This document shows, in pieces, positions 12,101-23,326 of a stretch of DNA of 64,000 nucleotides. The DNA comes from Terfezia claveryi. Taxonomy: Eukaryota > Ascomycota > Pezizomycetes > Pezizales > Pezizaceae. The stretch is taken from NCBI GenBank assembly GCA_015179025.1, contig WHUX01000093.1, positions 1 through 64,000 on the forward strand, read 5' to 3'. The position numbers and the translations under genes are program-made. Positions within the stretch are counted from its first letter, which is position 1. Every line of letters starts with the position of its first letter. The notes beneath the pieces were generated by a model. It was not told the DNA's origin, searched no databases, and saw nothing but the letters and a program-made list of their open reading frames with translations.

Positions 12101-15039
12101 AGCAATAGAGTGGTGAAGCACACATACAGGTTTTGAGCCGTCTGACAGCCGACTCATCGGTGGAATTCACTTTGTCTTTCGCAATGGATGCAATTGCCGC
12201 CTCTGTTGAGTATCTCAAAACATTGGATAATGTCTGGAGGTAATAGGAACACACATCCAAGTCGTCCTCTAGAGTAAACTTATGACGATGATGAGGATTA
12301 CTGTTGGCATCCCGCATACCAGGATCCCGTAGGAACTGAAAGCTTAAAAGCTTTTTAATGAATAAATTAAAGAGCCTATTATCAATATTAGCGAAACTGT
12401 CTTCGATAACGGGCAAAATGTCTCACATACTTTGCAGTTGCTTGGAGACTTTGGAGCCATCCTCGAGCGAATATGTGTAATTCAGTTCCCTCCTCAACGA
12501 GCGAGTCCAGAAAAAGGAATAATGGCCTAGTGAGCATTACTTCATAATTCGTATGTCCTATGCTATGGGTCCACAAAACTGAAAACTTTCTTCCTGTTTC
12601 TGCTGAACGAGCCTCATAAACTCCACGAATCTCCTTATTCGTCATAAATGTAGAAATTGCTGCCTCGACTCGTCTGTCATTAAGCACATCTTGAAGGCTC
12701 CAGAGAGACTTCACAGCTTCCACGTGATACTTTGGAGTATCTGGTGAGAGAAATGTCCATAGTTGCTTGACTATTGGGAAAACAAGATTATCTGTGGACC
12801 TTTGGCTGAGGTATCCATTGCCATACAGTGATGCTATGACTTGTGTGGAGCCTTGTAATGTGGGGAATGCGATGTTCCCGGCCGACAGGGTATCCACAAT
12901 AGCCTTTATGAGAGGAGCATCATCCCAATCTGCAATTCGGGGAACCTTCTTAAAGACTTGCACCATCAACTTGTATCGAGTCCCCGAATCGTCATGTCGA
13001 GATGTAACTGCCTCACGAACAACATCCGAAATTTCACGGACCAAAAGTTTTCCGATAACATCTGCAGAGAATGGGATCGATACGCTCGATTTGATAGACT
13101 TGCGAGAGTAGAACTTATCTATTGTGGGTAAAATAGCCTCGCCCTTGACAATCGAGCTATCCCCCTCTTTTGAAACGTGGAACGCTCGCTGTGGGATAAG
13201 CTCCAAGAGATCCTCCACTAATCCGAAGCCTTTGGCTAATAGCTCTGATGCACCTTTGTGAACCAATTCACGTAGCATAACTAACAATGCTAGGACAATC
13301 AATGGAGCATGAACCACAACCATCTCTTCTTCACGGACATTGAATGTTCGCAAGATGAAGCCCACTAAATCCAGTTTTTCCATTGGGTCTTCACCAGTAT
13401 CATTGGAGCCTGTCATTGCAGAAGCTATGCTTTCATGTATTACCCCCCAAATCAGATGAGATTCCACTCCATCAAAGAACATGGCTCCGGACCTCATCAA
13501 CTCCTGGTAATTCTCAGGTGATGCTGAGGCTTTCTGATAGGCCTTAATTGAACGAATAATAGGAAGGAATAGGTCTGTAACCACCACTCCCCCTATTTCC
13601 CATCTGTCCATTAAGGAAAGACATATCCTAGCTGGTCGTGCTCTTTCTAATGGCTCCATCCTATTCGAATCGATCATTTGCCGTAAGCCCTCTACCAACC
13701 CATGAAGCCCATATTTACGGAAATAATCGGTTCTGAATTGAACATTCAGGGATTGCTGGTCTTGAAATTCTGGACCTAAGAACCAAACCCATAGTCGACG
13801 ATTGAGTGACATATCCCTACGTAAAACAACACCTGCGGCGGAGGTAATCAGGAATTGTAAATCGGAAGGACTAGCAAGCCTAAAAACCAAGCAATGGTTA
13901 GATATATTATACTTATGATAAATGGTTTTACAGCAAAATGTAGCTTACTTCTGAAGAATCGGCGATGAAAGCGGTAGACTTTGTACCAGAAGATCCAAAA
14001 ACCCTCTTTGCACCAACAGATTTTCATCCTGCAGACCTGCACTGAAGCTTCGTAACAACAGACCTGGCTCAGGACTAACTAACGAAGATGTAAGTGCTTC
14101 CTCGTTGTCTAGCTTAGGCAGCTTTCTCGTAAGAAACGCCAATCCCCCCTGCCTTCTAGCAGGAGAGGTAATGGTTGCTAATAGGAAACATTGCCAGAAA
14201 TATGTGTCTTCTCCAACAGCTGCCCTTATAGACTCCAGTAGGTTTAATGTTTCGTCAAAATACTCACCTCCCTCCTCATCAATCCCGGGCAATAAAGCCA
14301 ATATGAGTGATTTCAAAGCTGGTCTGAGCTTCCGCCCTAGAGGAAGATAGAAAGTCTCCAAGAGGTTCAGGAAATGAGGTTTGACAATTATTGAAGCATA
14401 GGACAGAACTGGCATCAATCCCGGTGTCCATATAGTCAAGTCATTGGCTAAGCCATCCCGCTATATCGCCCACAATAGCGAGGACAGCATAAATCAGCCC
14501 CTACATTCATAAGTCGTCCAAGAGGGTAATTCTCACCCCGATTAAGGAGAATATGTACGAGTAGACCTCAATTGTCTTCTGATGAACTCCGGACGGGAGC
14601 CTTGAGTTAAGGCATTGCGCCAAACGCTTTGACACCAAAACTCTCTGCGGAATTTGCGGGAACGTGGGATATGATTGTAACGCCTATCCATATATTCCAC
14701 TGGTTAGCCTTCCCTTGGTCTATAGGAGGCTTGATCAGAGGTAATACCTTCAGTAACCTCCCCAAGAACGAAATATAGTCGGCCCATTCCTGCAGCGCAT
14801 GTGTCTCAAAAAGCACCAACGCTTTCTCTATATTTGCCGCATATCTTTTATATTTCGGGTCCTTCCGGGCAATGTCTCCTGGCCCCCATTGAGCTTGTCA
14901 GCTCAAATCCAGTGACCAGTTCAATGAGGCCGTCAGCTTGCATACCATCATCATTTCTCCTTCTGGGCGCAGGTGAGGACCTCCCAGAGCTTAGTGGTGA
15001 AGAAGACGTCTCTCGTCGAATCCCTGGTTCAAGCGACAT
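9181..15039 (-). CDS. DOP1: Dopey-family protein Dop1 (endosome/Golgi traffic, cell morphogenesis)
   Basis: Dop1 is a large leucine-rich scaffold that, with Mon2 and Neo1-type flippases in yeast, acts in endosome-to-Golgi traffic and cell polarity. Eight exons on the minus strand: 15039-14946, 14878-14748, 14683-14537, 14460-13949, 13879-12431, 12375-12128, 12078-10625 and 10572-9181. All phases agree, giving 1808 aa; yeast Dop1 is about 1700. The diagnostic N-terminal domain spans roughly residues 30-330: DPKYKRYAANIEKAL, then LQEWADYISFLGRLLK, RLAQCLN and PSGVHQKTIEVYSYIF. The C-terminal region includes LRALILRMSPIHLNSFWPLI, typical of the family. The start MSLEPGIRRE is preferred over a Met 18 codons upstream because it fits the family and leaves 197 bp to divergent PRE2. 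The exon 6/7 junction (12128/12078) uses a weaker acceptor chosen to keep frame. Confidence 0.9.
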
Positions 15040-15236
15040 TGAGAAATAATGGATGCTTTCTTTGGGGGTTAAACATAAACGTAAGCCCCTCATGAGAGCT
15101 CAAGTTTCACTTGTGACTAAGCTAGACGCGGCTCTAATAACCTGCTCTCATTGGTCATCTTCCCGGGCACACGCGTGGTTACAGCACTCTCCACCATACC
15201 CCCACCATATACAACACCCCCTCCAGCAACACCACC
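15040..15236. promoter_or_regulatory. Divergent promoter of DOP1 and PRE2
   Basis: Only 197 bp separate the two start codons, so both genes must share this regulatory space. No TATA box or GGTGGCAAA element was seen on either strand. Co-regulation is inferred from spacing only. Confidence 0.5.
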
Positions 15237-16239
15237 ATGGATACCCTCATAGCTCAATACACAGAACCAGTATACGACGATGAGATTTACGATGGTGAAG
15301 ATGCTCAGTTGACTCGGATTTCCGGTCCGCCCACAGCGAATCTGAAGTTTGCCCTTCCTCCAATCGCACAGGTTAGTTACAGTTCTAACGACATAGAATA
15401 AAGACTCCTGCTTAACAAAATGTCCGAGGCGCTGACAATTAAAACTACCCCTCGAACGTAGCCCTCAGCTTTCCTCCGAGCAGTAACAGACGACCATGCG
15501 AACGCAGACTGTCCCATAAAGATTGCCCACGGTACCACCACATTAGCTTTCAGGTTCAAAGGAGGAATCATCGTAGCCACCGACTCCCGTGCCACTGCTG
15601 GAAACTGGATTGCAAGTCAAACAGTCAAGAAGATTATAGAGATCAAGTTAGAAACCCACTCCACCATTTTCAACATGCCAAACTGACATTCCTACCCCCT
15701 CGCCCAGCGACAAAATGCTAGGAACCATGGCCGGTGGTGCTGCTGACTGCCAATTCTGGCTCAACTACCTCGGCATGGAATGCCGCCTCCACGAACTTCG
15801 CCACAAGCGTCGAATCTCCGTTGCCGCAGCTTCTAAAATCCTTTCCAACATCGTCTACAGCTACAAAGGCATGGGTCTCTCTTTGGGAACCATGATTACC
15901 GGAGTCACCCCACAAGAAGGCCCCGCCCTCTACTACGTCGATTCTGATGGGACCCGGCTCCAGGGCGACCTGTTCTGTGTCGGTTCAGGTCAAACATTCG
16001 CATATGGTGTGTTGGATGCAGAGTACTCATATGATCTTAGCACTGAGGATGCATTGGCATTGGGAACGAGAAGTATTCTTGCAGCTACCCACAGGGATGC
16101 TTTTTCTGGTGGATATATCAACCTTTATCATGTCAAGGAGGATGGATGGGTTAAGCACGGGTTTACAGATACCCATGGCATTTTCTGGAAGAGGAAGCTT
16201 GAGACAGGAGAGTTTTCGAATGTTACGGTTGATTTTTAA
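15237..16239 (+). CDS. PRE2: 20S proteasome subunit beta5 (chymotrypsin-like catalytic subunit)
   Basis: Catalytic beta5 subunit of the 20S core, cleaving after hydrophobic residues. Exons: 15237-15371, 15462-15646 and 15708-16239, total 283 aa. The propeptide is 69 residues and ends IAHG; mature beta5 begins TTTLAF, making Thr-70 the nucleophile. The mature part is 214 aa, near the usual length. Other signatures are [31 protein letters not shown] [27 protein letters not shown] and [15 protein letters not shown]. The lysine and aspartate of the active site lie in the first of these. It is transcribed divergently from DOP1, with beta2 (PUP1) beyond DOP1. Confidence 0.96.
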
Positions 16240-17383
16240 AGAATTGCTGTGATGTTTACAAGGGTTACATCAGATAATTTTAACGAACTAGCAATGACTA
16301 TCAATGCAACTTGGTACGGTCTGGTATTTAACTTTATAGAACTAGCATGAATGACTATCAATGCAACTTGGTATGGTACTGGTATATACTCTACATATGT
16401 AATGATAGCCTGGCTCAACATGAACTAGTCGACCTGCATTCTTTCAAATAGTTACATCAGTATACATATCAAGTGTCGAAGTATCTTTCCAGTATATTAC
16501 AGGCATCCCCTTCACTAATAGAATAAGCATACAAACCTACCATTACATCCATGAATCGAGATCAGACTACATATAAGCCTGCAGTCTTAAACACAGTACG
16601 TTGGTTTTGCCTGTAGCATCCTCACCGTCCTATTCGCGATTACTGTCTTAAATACAGTTACTGTCTTGAACTACTTAGCGCTATGCAATAAGGTCCAGCT
16701 ATTGGATTTAATGCTTTATCACCTAGTAAGCCCCTCGGTAGAGGTTTATCACCCTGCTGAACTTCCTCGCCCACTGCATCTTCGCTTTCTGAAACCTGAA
16801 TGCCAATAGTATAGCCCTCCAATCCCTCTGATATTGATATCATAATCCTCGCTGCCATCAAGTGCAATTGTTATGCCACATATCCGAAATGACCGAACAA
16901 TAGACTCCTTCTGTTCGTTTCCCAAGCCTCGCCAACTCATTGAGTAATAAGGATACGGCGTTCTGAGGCAGTATATTTTGCGTATTATTCTATGGCTCTG
17001 ATACTCACCATTAGGTGTCTTATTGGCGGGTACCCCTACAAATGTCTTTTGTAGCCGGGTTGTACCACCTATTCGTGATTACTGTCTTAAATAAATATTA
17101 CTATCTTATCGAACGATTTCTACGGTATATTTTAAGCAGTATATATTAAACAAGGTCATACCGTATTCTCCATAAGATTCATCTTATACAAGGGCAAAAT
17201 ATAATAATATCTCGTAGAACCTCCAACTCCTCGTCGCCATTCACAGCTTTCTCGCTCAGTCCCCAATATTCGAACGTATCAAATCGATGTGCTCTTCTGA
17301 AGCCTCATTCCCATATCCCCACCAGGAATTTCGTAATAATTTCCAACTTCAGCCACAATTCCCCATCTCACTCCCATTCAGCG
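16240..17383. other. Gene-free stretch with short direct repeats
   Basis: It lies between the 3' ends of PRE2 and the membrane-protein gene. A block containing ACTATCAATGCAACTTGGTA occurs twice, near 16294 and 16349, with similar flanks (an imperfect tandem duplication of about 55 bp). The motif GATTACTGTCTTAAAT occurs near 16638 and again near 17078. No coding sequence was recognised. Confidence 0.45.
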
Positions 17384-18834
17384 CTAATGGTGAGCCAGCG
17401 GCGCTTGACTAGGTGGATCATACCTCGTATCCACACTCTGCCGGCTCGGCGGATCATACCTCGTGTCTACGCTGTGCCTCGGCGTACTCCCTACCACGGG
17501 CAACCCCTGCCCCGTGGGAGGGTCATATCTCGTCTCAATACTTTGTCTGGGGGTATACTGCGCCATCTGTGGCCCATCATAGAGCACACTACTCCTCCCT
17601 TTAGCAATAAAGTCTCCAACCCCATCATACCCAATCCTACTTCTTTTCTTCTCCACCATGACCTTCTTATGTGTATTCAACCTCCACCATCCAATCCCCA
17701 GTACGATAGCAACCACCACCACAATCACGGCCACCGCAATTCCAATTGCTGCCGCCTTGGGAAGGCCTGCGGAGGAGGAGGAAGGGCCGGTGGATTGCTG
17801 CGTTATGTTGGTTTGTGTGCCGACGTTGGAAAAGGGTTGGACATTGCCGTTTGCAGGAGGCTTTGTGGACCCGGTGATCGTGGAGTCTGGTTCTACGAAG
17901 TCATCCTCAGCGCTATCGGTATTAGCACTAGATTTGGGTTTTCCGTGGTTCTTTCCAATTTTAACTGTCTCCTCAGGTTCTACAAAGTCGAGCTCATCAT
18001 CGGTTGGCTCTTTCTGACTACTTTGAGTCTGCGTTTCCTTGTCGTAAGGTTTGGGCTTCCCGTGATACTTATGGTTCTTCCCAACTCCCAAGGTAGGATT
18101 TTCATCTTCGTTGCCCTTATCATCAGTATCAGTGATATATGTTGTACCTTTAGTTTCGGATTGGGGTTTCGGATTGCCATGTTGTTGGTAGTGATTCTTG
18201 CCAGTGCCAACCTCTTCGGGCTCCACAAAATCAAGATCCTCATCGACTGAGTTACTGCCCTTCTTAGGTGACTTGTCATCATTTTCTCTTGTACTTTGCT
18301 GGGTAAATGTCGAATAGGGAACAATAAGGTCGAAATCAGGGCTCAAATTGTAATTTTCGGATTCATCGTCAATGATTCTGAGTTCATACTTGTATCCCGC
18401 CTTCATTGTACTCGAGTCCTCGAGCCAATCTCCAGTAAGCCATATATGGATGCCAGTGTTCTTGATATGATCTGAACATAGAACATGAGTATAAGGATCA
18501 TGAATGACGAAGTCTCTGAAGTGCGACAAACCTGCAATGGTCTCACACTCTTCCATTCCATCCGGGCCTTTGCCTTTGAACAACTTGAGACTAATAGTCC
18601 CATTAGTATCGGGCTGTAGAAGAGATAAGTTCAATATTCCCAACCGAGGATCTCAGGGAAACGCACATCCCATTTTATCAACACTGGCCAGTAAGTATCA
18701 ACTTTTGGTCCGAGAGGTTTTCTAATCGCATTTTTGTTGAATTGCTTCCCATCTCTGGCTTCTATTTGATCCGCGAGTGCAAGATGAAGTGATACCATTA
18801 CCAGGGCAATCGAGGAGAAGGAAGGGTGCCACAT
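17384..18834 (-). CDS. Predicted signal-peptide, single-pass membrane protein with internal repeats
   Basis: Function not recognised. Exons 18834-18667 and 18613-17384 give 465 aa. Residues 1-21 form a signal peptide ending SLHLALA. A folded-looking ectodomain follows, with two cysteines (MEECET and HVLCSDH) and a WLTGDWLED stretch. Then comes a low-complexity acidic stalk with repeated DFVEPEE and GKNH..HGKPKP blocks. A transmembrane helix rich in Ile/Val/Ala lies near residues 343-366, ended by WWRLNTHKK. The cytosolic tail has three copies of an Arg-x-Ser-[IV]-[ED]-TRYDPP motif. The architecture suits a cell-surface or wall-associated protein, perhaps a fungal sensor- or adhesin-like protein, but this is inference. 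A TATA-like TTTATATAG lies about 30 bp upstream of the start on the minus strand (near 18861-18869). Confidence 0.75.
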
Positions 18835-19939
18835 TGTTTGAGGCCTCTGGAAAATGGCACTATATAAAGGGTATCTAAACAATAAGGAAATTGAAACCAG
18901 AAGAATTAAGGGATTTTCAACCAGACTAAGGATTTTCCCAGACGTGAATGAAAATCTGGCGCTCAGATGAGTTATGAACCACTGCAATCAACGGAAAGCT
19001 TCAGCTGCAGCATGGCTGTGGGTTTGGAACAATCGCTAAGCATTTACATTGTTTGACCCGCTTGAACTCTGGTGGGCTGTACAGTCGGTGAGCTAGCTCG
19101 ACAACCCCGCATCTACCACTGTGATAAATACATGTAGATTCTCAGCCGCAGCAGCTATGGCCAGATACACTGGATCCAGCACTATTTTGAGTCGAATCAG
19201 GGCCCTTCACGAGAGTTGTATGTGAAACCTCATTCGCCAGGGTGCATGTACAACCTAATCCATAAGGAGGTGTATAGGCTACATTGTCTGAACCTCTTTG
19301 CTTGCTGGGTTAGTATGGATATTGCTGAGCCTAATTTCTGAAATAGTCTCAGCGTCTGACAGTCTTATCCCAGATACTGTTAGCATGAAGTAGGTATGTT
19401 GTCTAATGGATAGCACCTGTCAATACCCCCGTCATGACCTTAAGTCGATCGGGCGTATACATAGACTTTGAAAAAAGAAAAACTTCTGTCTATGAAAATC
19501 CTTTGCACTGAATCTCCAGCCTTTATGGCCTTGGGTTTGTGTTGAACTACCATTAGGCTAGGTCTAATGTGCCTAATTATATCTTGAGAAACTGCTTCCA
19601 GGACGGGCAATTTATCAAGGCTAGGCCCAAACTCCGCAACTTGATATGAAATCAAGGTACAGTAAATGTACTGTTCTTTTGAAATTGGATAGCCCGAGTC
19701 GGATATAATATTGAAATATTTATTGCAGTCCCACGAGCTAGGTACTGTACAGCTTCTGCAAACAATCCCCCAACTTAAATTTGTAACAGTTTCCCCAAAC
19801 TTTAAGCCCCGTTCGATCAAGTGAGAGCTGGTTCTCCCCTACTCGCCAACAACAGCTGTTATTGCCCATGCATGTCAGCCCTACCGCCACAAGCTAGGAA
19901 ACAGCAAGGGCAAGGGGTTATAATATGGCTCCGTGCACA
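18835..19939. other. Intergenic stretch, nothing recognised
   Basis: It holds the promoter of the membrane-protein gene and the 3' side of the SnoaL-like gene. One minus-strand frame across 19440-19820 has no family resemblance. If the SnoaL-like gene is spliced at 19979, its last exon would fall here (about 19743-19885). Confidence 0.35.
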
Positions 19940-20407
19940 TTACTTGAGCATTGAGTGGGTGAGAAGTGAGGTTGGACTTACTGCACCAGTATCCGCCCAT
20001 ACAGCATACTTCCTCAGTTTAACTTCCCTCACACTAGGTTCCCTCTCTGTTTCCCCTTCGGCATAGTCGAGTACATATGTAAAGTTCTCGTCCCAGCTCT
20101 TTCCTGTCTTCTTGAATGTCCACCTAGCATTCCCCTTCACTCCAACACGCAACTTTTCTTGGTCGACAAACCACTCCTCGAATTTCATGTCTTGGAAGCT
20201 TAGGTAATCGGAAATCATCTGGAAGTATCTTCCTATTTCTTTATGTCCGATGTATTCTCGGCCGAGCCAAGGGGCAATACTAGGTTGACCATGTTCGATG
20301 GCAATGGCTTCGTGCTCGGTGAAAAAGTCGAGAAGTTCAGGAATGGGTTTCCCCTGAGCAAAGGCTTCACATAGCCCTTTAGCTGCGGCAAGGAGCAACT
20401 TCTTCAT
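19940..20407 (-). CDS. SnoaL/NTF2-like fold protein
   Basis: Small protein resembling fungal SnoaL-like (NTF2-fold) proteins, whose role is usually unknown; some are cyclases or isomerases. From ATG 20407 it reads MKKLLLAAAKGLCEAFAQG, and has PWLGREYIGHKEIGRYF, a WTFKKTGKSWDENFTYVLDY strand pair and a C-terminal KYAVWADTGA, typical of these proteins. The unspliced frame is 155 aa and ends at 19940. A good donor (GTAAGT) sits directly after ADTGA at 19979. An intron to an acceptor near 19886 would give a different C-terminus, so the last residues are uncertain. A non-ATG extension upstream was not used. Confidence 0.6.
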   Translation of the reverse strand: MKKLLLAAAKGLCEAFAQGKPIPELLDFFTEHEAIAIEHGQPSIAPWLGREYIGHKEIGRYFQMISDYLSFQDMKFEEWFVDQEKLRVGVKGNARWTFKKTGKSWDENFTYVLDYAEGETEREPSVREVKLRKYAVWADTGAVSPTSLLTHSMLK

Positions 20408-20830
20408 TTTGAATGTGGTATCTGTGGGTTTCAAATTCTCTTTGTACGTGAAAAGGTGCTCGATCAGCTAGAAGCTGGAGAATTAAATAAGGTATTCTCA
20501 CGGATATTTGCTCGGCCTAAAGTTCGTTCAATACCATTGAAGAGGCGAGGGAAGCGAGCTTGTGAGCGAGCCCTGTGCCAAGTGGGCTATGTGGGTTATG
20601 TCATAGCAGGTAACTTTCCAATTCGAAGATCACAAGTATCTAGGGTGTGATGAGATTTATTACGCTACGATGACTTAGAAGGGGTGCTACCTGCTACTTG
20701 ACCGCAGCCCTTACATCTAACAAAGGAAAATACACAACGTGGGCGCCTTTATTAATCCACAGGAACCAGGCTATTATTAATTGGTCTCATTCGCTAGTTG
20801 TCAGCAGCGAGAAGCCGTAAGTACTACAGA

Positions 20831-21145
20831 CAACCAGACTAGGTAACTATAGACCATATGGTGAAACCAGACTACTTACTCCTGACAAGTAGTCCTGTAT
20901 AGTCTGGTTGGCACAAGCCTCTCGTAGAGAAGTCCTGTAGACAACACGCACAGAGAAGGGTACTAGACAACACGAGCACATGAAATTGAACAAATGTCAA
21001 GCCATAACAAGAGTATTGTGGATACATATGATAGTTAGTCTGGTTGGCTATACATAGTGTCACCCGTAACGTTGGAACGAGATTAATCACGAACATCTAC
21101 TGGGGAAGAAGGTTTATACATGGCCATACATAGTCTGGTTGGCAC
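20831..21145. repeat. Cluster of TAGTCTGGTTGGCAC repeats
   Basis: Five matches to the dispersed motif occur in about 310 bp. Two are inverse copies (CAACCAGACTA near 20831-20841 and AACCAGACTA near 20865-20874). Three are direct copies (20901-20916, 21036-21049 and 21131-21145). The mixed orientation suggests one or more small inverted-repeat elements of MITE type. Confidence 0.55.
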
Positions 21146-21397
21146 GGCCATACATAGGATTAAGTAAGAAGATGTAGGTAAGTACATGTAACCAATCACC
21201 TCACGAACAGACGACTACCGTACATGTATACTTTACGTAAATTTTTTACTATAAACTCCTGCGTACCTTGAACAATTGATTGCCTACTTTAGTCTGATTA
21301 GGGGTATTCAATACTAAAATAATCGATTGATTAAATGCGATTATGGTTTTGACACCAAATCCATTTAGGTTGTTGTAAATCCATTATTATTTGCTAC

Positions 21398-21419
21398 TAG
21401 TCTCGATCAGACCCTCGTA
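21398..21419 (+). repeat. 22-bp exact repeat of the left-edge sequence
   Basis: This stretch starting TAGTCTCGATCAGACCCTCG is identical to positions 74-95, 21.3 kb away, where it forms part of a short hairpin. It probably marks a shared repeat family. Confidence 0.6.
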
Positions 21420-21916
21420 GAAGGTTTGCTACACACAAAGATTTAATTCAGCCGTGGATAGTGTCAAATAAGATACTAATAACTTGGTTTTTGGCAGGCA
21501 TAGAGGAAGACGAAGAGGAAAGAAGGGATTACACCAGGTGAAGCACCTGCTGAAGCCATTACCGATACACTTGACACTGGCGACTCGGAGATGGATGCTG
21601 GGAGAGCTTTCAGAGATGACTTCGAGGTCACAGCCGCCTTCTTCTTCAGCACCGCCATCTTGGGTTGAGGATAAGGTTAATAACACCTTCAAGGGAACAC
21701 AGTTGCTCTTGTATCTGAAGTGAAGAACTCCCCTTTCATCTTGTATATCGATCAGGCCAGTCCACTTGATGTTCTTCTCAGCATCCATCTCTGTACTACT
21801 CTGGGACTTACCGCACCCGACTTTCTTGGTCTGCCCATTCTATCCCCCCCAAAAAAAAACCCCGTTAGCTGCATCCCACAGAATTCAGCTTATCTTAGAG
21901 AACTCCTTTGGCTATA

Positions 21917-22574
21917 CAGTATACTCTCGATATAAGAATATGTGATATAAGAATATACTTGATACAAGAATATATTTGATAGAAGAATATGCTTACTTTC
22001 TCGAGGTTGTTTACTAAGGTATTCTTTTAGCAAGAGTACCTGATTGGGAAATGTGTAAACAGCCTAGCCGGAATAGGAATGCTTATCGATAAGAAATACC
22101 CACCAATGCTATGTATAACGTGTGACACATAATACTGCTACACCTACAATACCACCTCCCGAACTCCCGAACTAATTCTATATGCCTGCTAGCGGTACAT
22201 TGAAACGTCAAAGGTGGACTGAAGAAAACGCAAGGAGATATATGACTATGCAAATGCACATCCTGGTCTCACATGGCGAGGCATCAAAGGTTGGTTTAAA
22301 GATAAATATCCAAACAAGATCTTGACTCAATCGCAAATTAGCAAGATCTTGAATCCTACCGGTGGATTAAGGCTGCACAACTGGCAAGCAAACAGTCATT
22401 ACTGCCTTCTTCACTTCATCCGGGGCTGTTCCTGGTCCTAGCTCTTCCTCTACCTCACGTTAATTCTCTTATTTGATGTACACCTGTAGTAGTTACCCTG
22501 ACATTTGACATAAGAATATATTTGGTATAAGAATATTACCCCCCTGCCGGAGGATATTCTTCGAGAGTATACTG
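21917..22574 (+). mobile_element. Pogo/Fot1-like DNA transposon relic with CENP-B-type HTH fragment
   Basis: A 658-bp element bounded by CAGTATACTCTCG at 21917 and its exact inverse CGAGAGTATACTG ending at 22574, with TA on both sides. Terminal CAGT and TA target sites are typical of pogo/Fot1 elements. Repeats of TATAAGAATAT lie just inside both ends. Near 22182-22350 the plus strand encodes a broken transposase N-terminus. It starts MPASGTLKRQRWTEENARR, then shifts frame into YANAHPGLTWRGIKGWF and LTQSQISKILN, a CENP-B/pogo-type helix-turn-helix. No DDE catalytic domain remains, so this is an internally deleted, non-autonomous copy. Confidence 0.75.
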
Positions 22575-22891
22575 TACTCCTTTGTATGTATTCGTATGCT
22601 ACTGGCCGGAATTGTAGTGTCATGTGCCGTATCGTCTGGGGTCACAGTAGGTTGAGGATGACTAGTGGGTGGGAGCAGAGCCTGACACGTTTCCATTACC
22701 CAAGCCTGATAAGTCTCGATCACAGCTAGGTAATTTCCGCTCTTGATCGTGCACTTTCATCGCACTATGATTGAGGGTCGCTAGTCTGATTGGCAAGAGG
22801 GTCGCTCAGTCTTTAACGAGTATTTTTGGTATAGAACGTCGATTACAATATTCAATTTAATCGATCGATTTTTTAGTTTTGAATACCCCTA

Positions 22892-23137
22892 TTGGCACAA
22901 CCAAGCAGTTTATCCTTACCTACTTCAATTTAAACCTTCATATAATATGAATTTATAGAAAAGGAACCCATTATTCGCAAGATAATACTACGGTATGAGC
23001 TAAGTATTTGGCTGGAATTAAGACACTGGGAGGAGCCAGACACTTGATGGTAATTTGGAACTTGCCAAGAGCATCGAGGTCCTCATTTTCCGAAATGGCA
23101 GATTAAAGAGACTGAGAGACTTACTAGGTGCCTAAGT
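22892..23137. other. Stretch between inverted-repeat element and minisatellite
   Basis: No gene or clear repeat was recognised here. Confidence 0.3.
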
Positions 23138-23326
23138 AAATAATTTGAGGAGGACCCTAAATAATTTGAGGAGGACCCTAAATAATTTGAGGAGGACCCT
23201 AAATAATTTGAGGAGGACCCTAAATAATTTGAGGAGGACCCTAAATAATTTGAGGAGGACCCTAAATAATTTGAGGAGGACCCTAAATAATTTGAGGAGG
23301 ACCCTAAATAATTTGAGGAGGACCCC
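23138..23326 (+). repeat. Minisatellite: nine tandem copies of a 21-bp unit
   Basis: The unit AAATAATTTGAGGAGGACCC (+T) is repeated nine times without visible change except the last base of the last copy. Because 21 is a multiple of three, one frame reads as a repeated heptapeptide RRTLNNL. There is no ATG, flanking coding sequence or family match, so coding is unlikely. Confidence 0.95.

Larger units (their letters stand above)
21301..22889. mobile_element. Inverted-repeat element, Tc1/mariner-like ends, hosting a second element
   Basis: The left end GGGGTATTCAATACTAAAAT (21301 on) is matched, as inverse complement with few mismatches over about 40 bp, by sequence ending at 22889 (inverse GGGGTATTCAAAACTAAAAA). 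Both ends are flanked by TA (21299-21300 and 22890-22891), the usual Tc1/mariner target duplication. The similarity runs inward through an ATCGATTGATT-like block. No transposase frame is recognised, so it is probably non-autonomous or decayed. A second element at 21917-22574 sits inside it. Confidence 0.6.

Noticed and set aside
23138..23326. CRISPR-like array
   Set aside because: The repeats are directly adjacent with no spacers and the genome is eukaryotic, so this is a minisatellite.
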